Shown: piece after piece, positions 19,210 through 19,556 of the stretch
How positions within the stretch are numbered: position 1 is the stretch's first letter
Layout: each line of letters begins with the position of its first letter
NCBI GenBank assembly: GCA_964367845.1
Contig: CAYIYW010000010.1
Location: forward strand, 1-19,556
Length of the DNA stretch: 19,556 nt
From: JAHFLV01 sp964367845
GTDB taxonomy: Bacteria; Patescibacteriota; Minisyncoccia; Phycocordibacterales; DATGWK01
Direction: 5' to 3'
Notes under the pieces: model-generated
Seen by the model: the letters and a program-made list of their open reading frames with translations, nothing else
What the model was told of the DNA's origin: nothing
Database searches by the model: none
Translations under genes and position numbers: made by a program

Positions 19210-19556
19210 ATGAGCAATAAGAAAAAAGTGGCAGTTATAACTAAAAAATCGGACGCAAAATCGGACGCAAAAATCGCGCCTCTCGGCGACCGAGTTTTGA
19301 TTAAGCCGTTTCTTGACAGCGACCTTGAAACCAAGAACGATTTCGGCATTATCATTCCCGACACAGTGAGCAAAGAGCGTCCGGAACAGGGCAAAATTAT
19401 TGCGGTCGGTGACGGCCGATACGAAGACGGCAAACTTGTGCCCATGAAAGTCAAAGTCGGCGACAAAGTTATTTTTTCAAAATACGGTTTTGACGAGGTC
19501 AAAGTCGGCGCCGACGAGCTTTATATCCTGAAAGAAGAAAGCATTTTGGCCATTAT
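19210..19556 (+). CDS. groES: Co-chaperonin GroES (runs off the window)
   Basis: 115 codons are visible from ATG 19210, still open at the window end. The sequence IAPLGDRVLIKP, the mobile-loop region FGIIIPDTVSKERPEQGKIIAVG, VKVGDKVIFSKYG and a DELYILKEESILAI end match GroES throughout. GroES caps the GroEL folding chamber. The N-terminus has a Lys/Ala/Asp-rich extension of about 21 residues (KKKVAVITKKSDAKSDAKIA) not found in typical 95-residue GroES proteins. It contains a duplicated KSDAK. By family length the stop should fall within a few codons of the edge; groEL may follow outside. Confidence 0.95.
   Translation, partial: MSNKKKVAVITKKSDAKSDAKIAPLGDRVLIKPFLDSDLETKNDFGIIIPDTVSKERPEQGKIIAVGDGRYEDGKLVPMKVKVGDKVIFSKYGFDEVKVGADELYILKEESILAI

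Overview
The window looks like part of a small, moderately AT-leaning bacterial genome of the Candidate Phyla Radiation (Patescibacteria, probably a Parcubacteria-type lineage). The evidence is the gene content: a prfB-ftsE-ftsX block, CTP synthase with low-complexity insertions, a SWIB-domain mini-protein, a WNKG-type LAGLIDADG endonuclease beside a tRNA, RNase J with an RG-rich tail, SecG next to a membrane-anchored family 5 solute-binding protein, and many tiny membrane proteins of unknown function. No rRNA, phage module, CRISPR array or recognisable complete transposon is present. A 100-N scaffold gap (14720-14819) interrupts RNase J.

Layout. 1-3597 (+): 3' end of prfB, a large nested palindrome, ftsE-ftsX (divisome ABC complex), pyrG. 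3598-4300: an orphan minus-strand gene with its own promoter, Shine-Dalgarno (SD) and terminator. 4312-6346 (+): a broken 5' tRNA half, a homing endonuclease, intact tRNA-Gln(CUG), a NUDIX hydrolase and a CYTH phosphatase/cyclase-like protein. 6412-9323 (-): a two-component system (GAF/PAS histidine kinase and single-domain receiver) preceded by two small genes, one coding for a secreted or membrane protein. 9476-10616 (+): SWIB protein, a small membrane protein and a DUF7282-like anchored protein. 10661-12188 (-): a second two-component pair (OmpR-type regulator, soluble kinase). 12358-13158 (-): uppP. 13221-14281: a poorly annotated interval with two possible coupled micro-ORFs (+), a duplicated RNase J C-terminal tail, and an anchored six-cysteine protein with mirror-symmetric cysteine spacing. 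14282-17955 (-): secG, solute-binding protein, RNase J. 17996-19107: an orphan SD-led gene bracketed by two near-identical 87-bp palindromic repeats. 19145 to end (+): groES promoter and groES, cut off by the window.

Two gene-expression styles coexist. About eight genes have a -10 element (often extended, TGnTAnnnT) only 6-10 nt from the start codon, which implies leaderless or nearly leaderless mRNAs. The two orphan hypothetical genes (3674-4207 and 18174-18860) instead carry full -35/-10 promoters, SD sequences and strong terminators close to their stop codons, so they look like self-contained acquired units.

The observations I find most worth following are the RNase J tail duplication around the symmetric-cysteine protein, the repeat-flanked orphan gene, the T-shaped palindrome before ftsE, and the tRNA fragment beside the endonuclease. 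All functional statements are from reading motifs by eye; no database search was possible.
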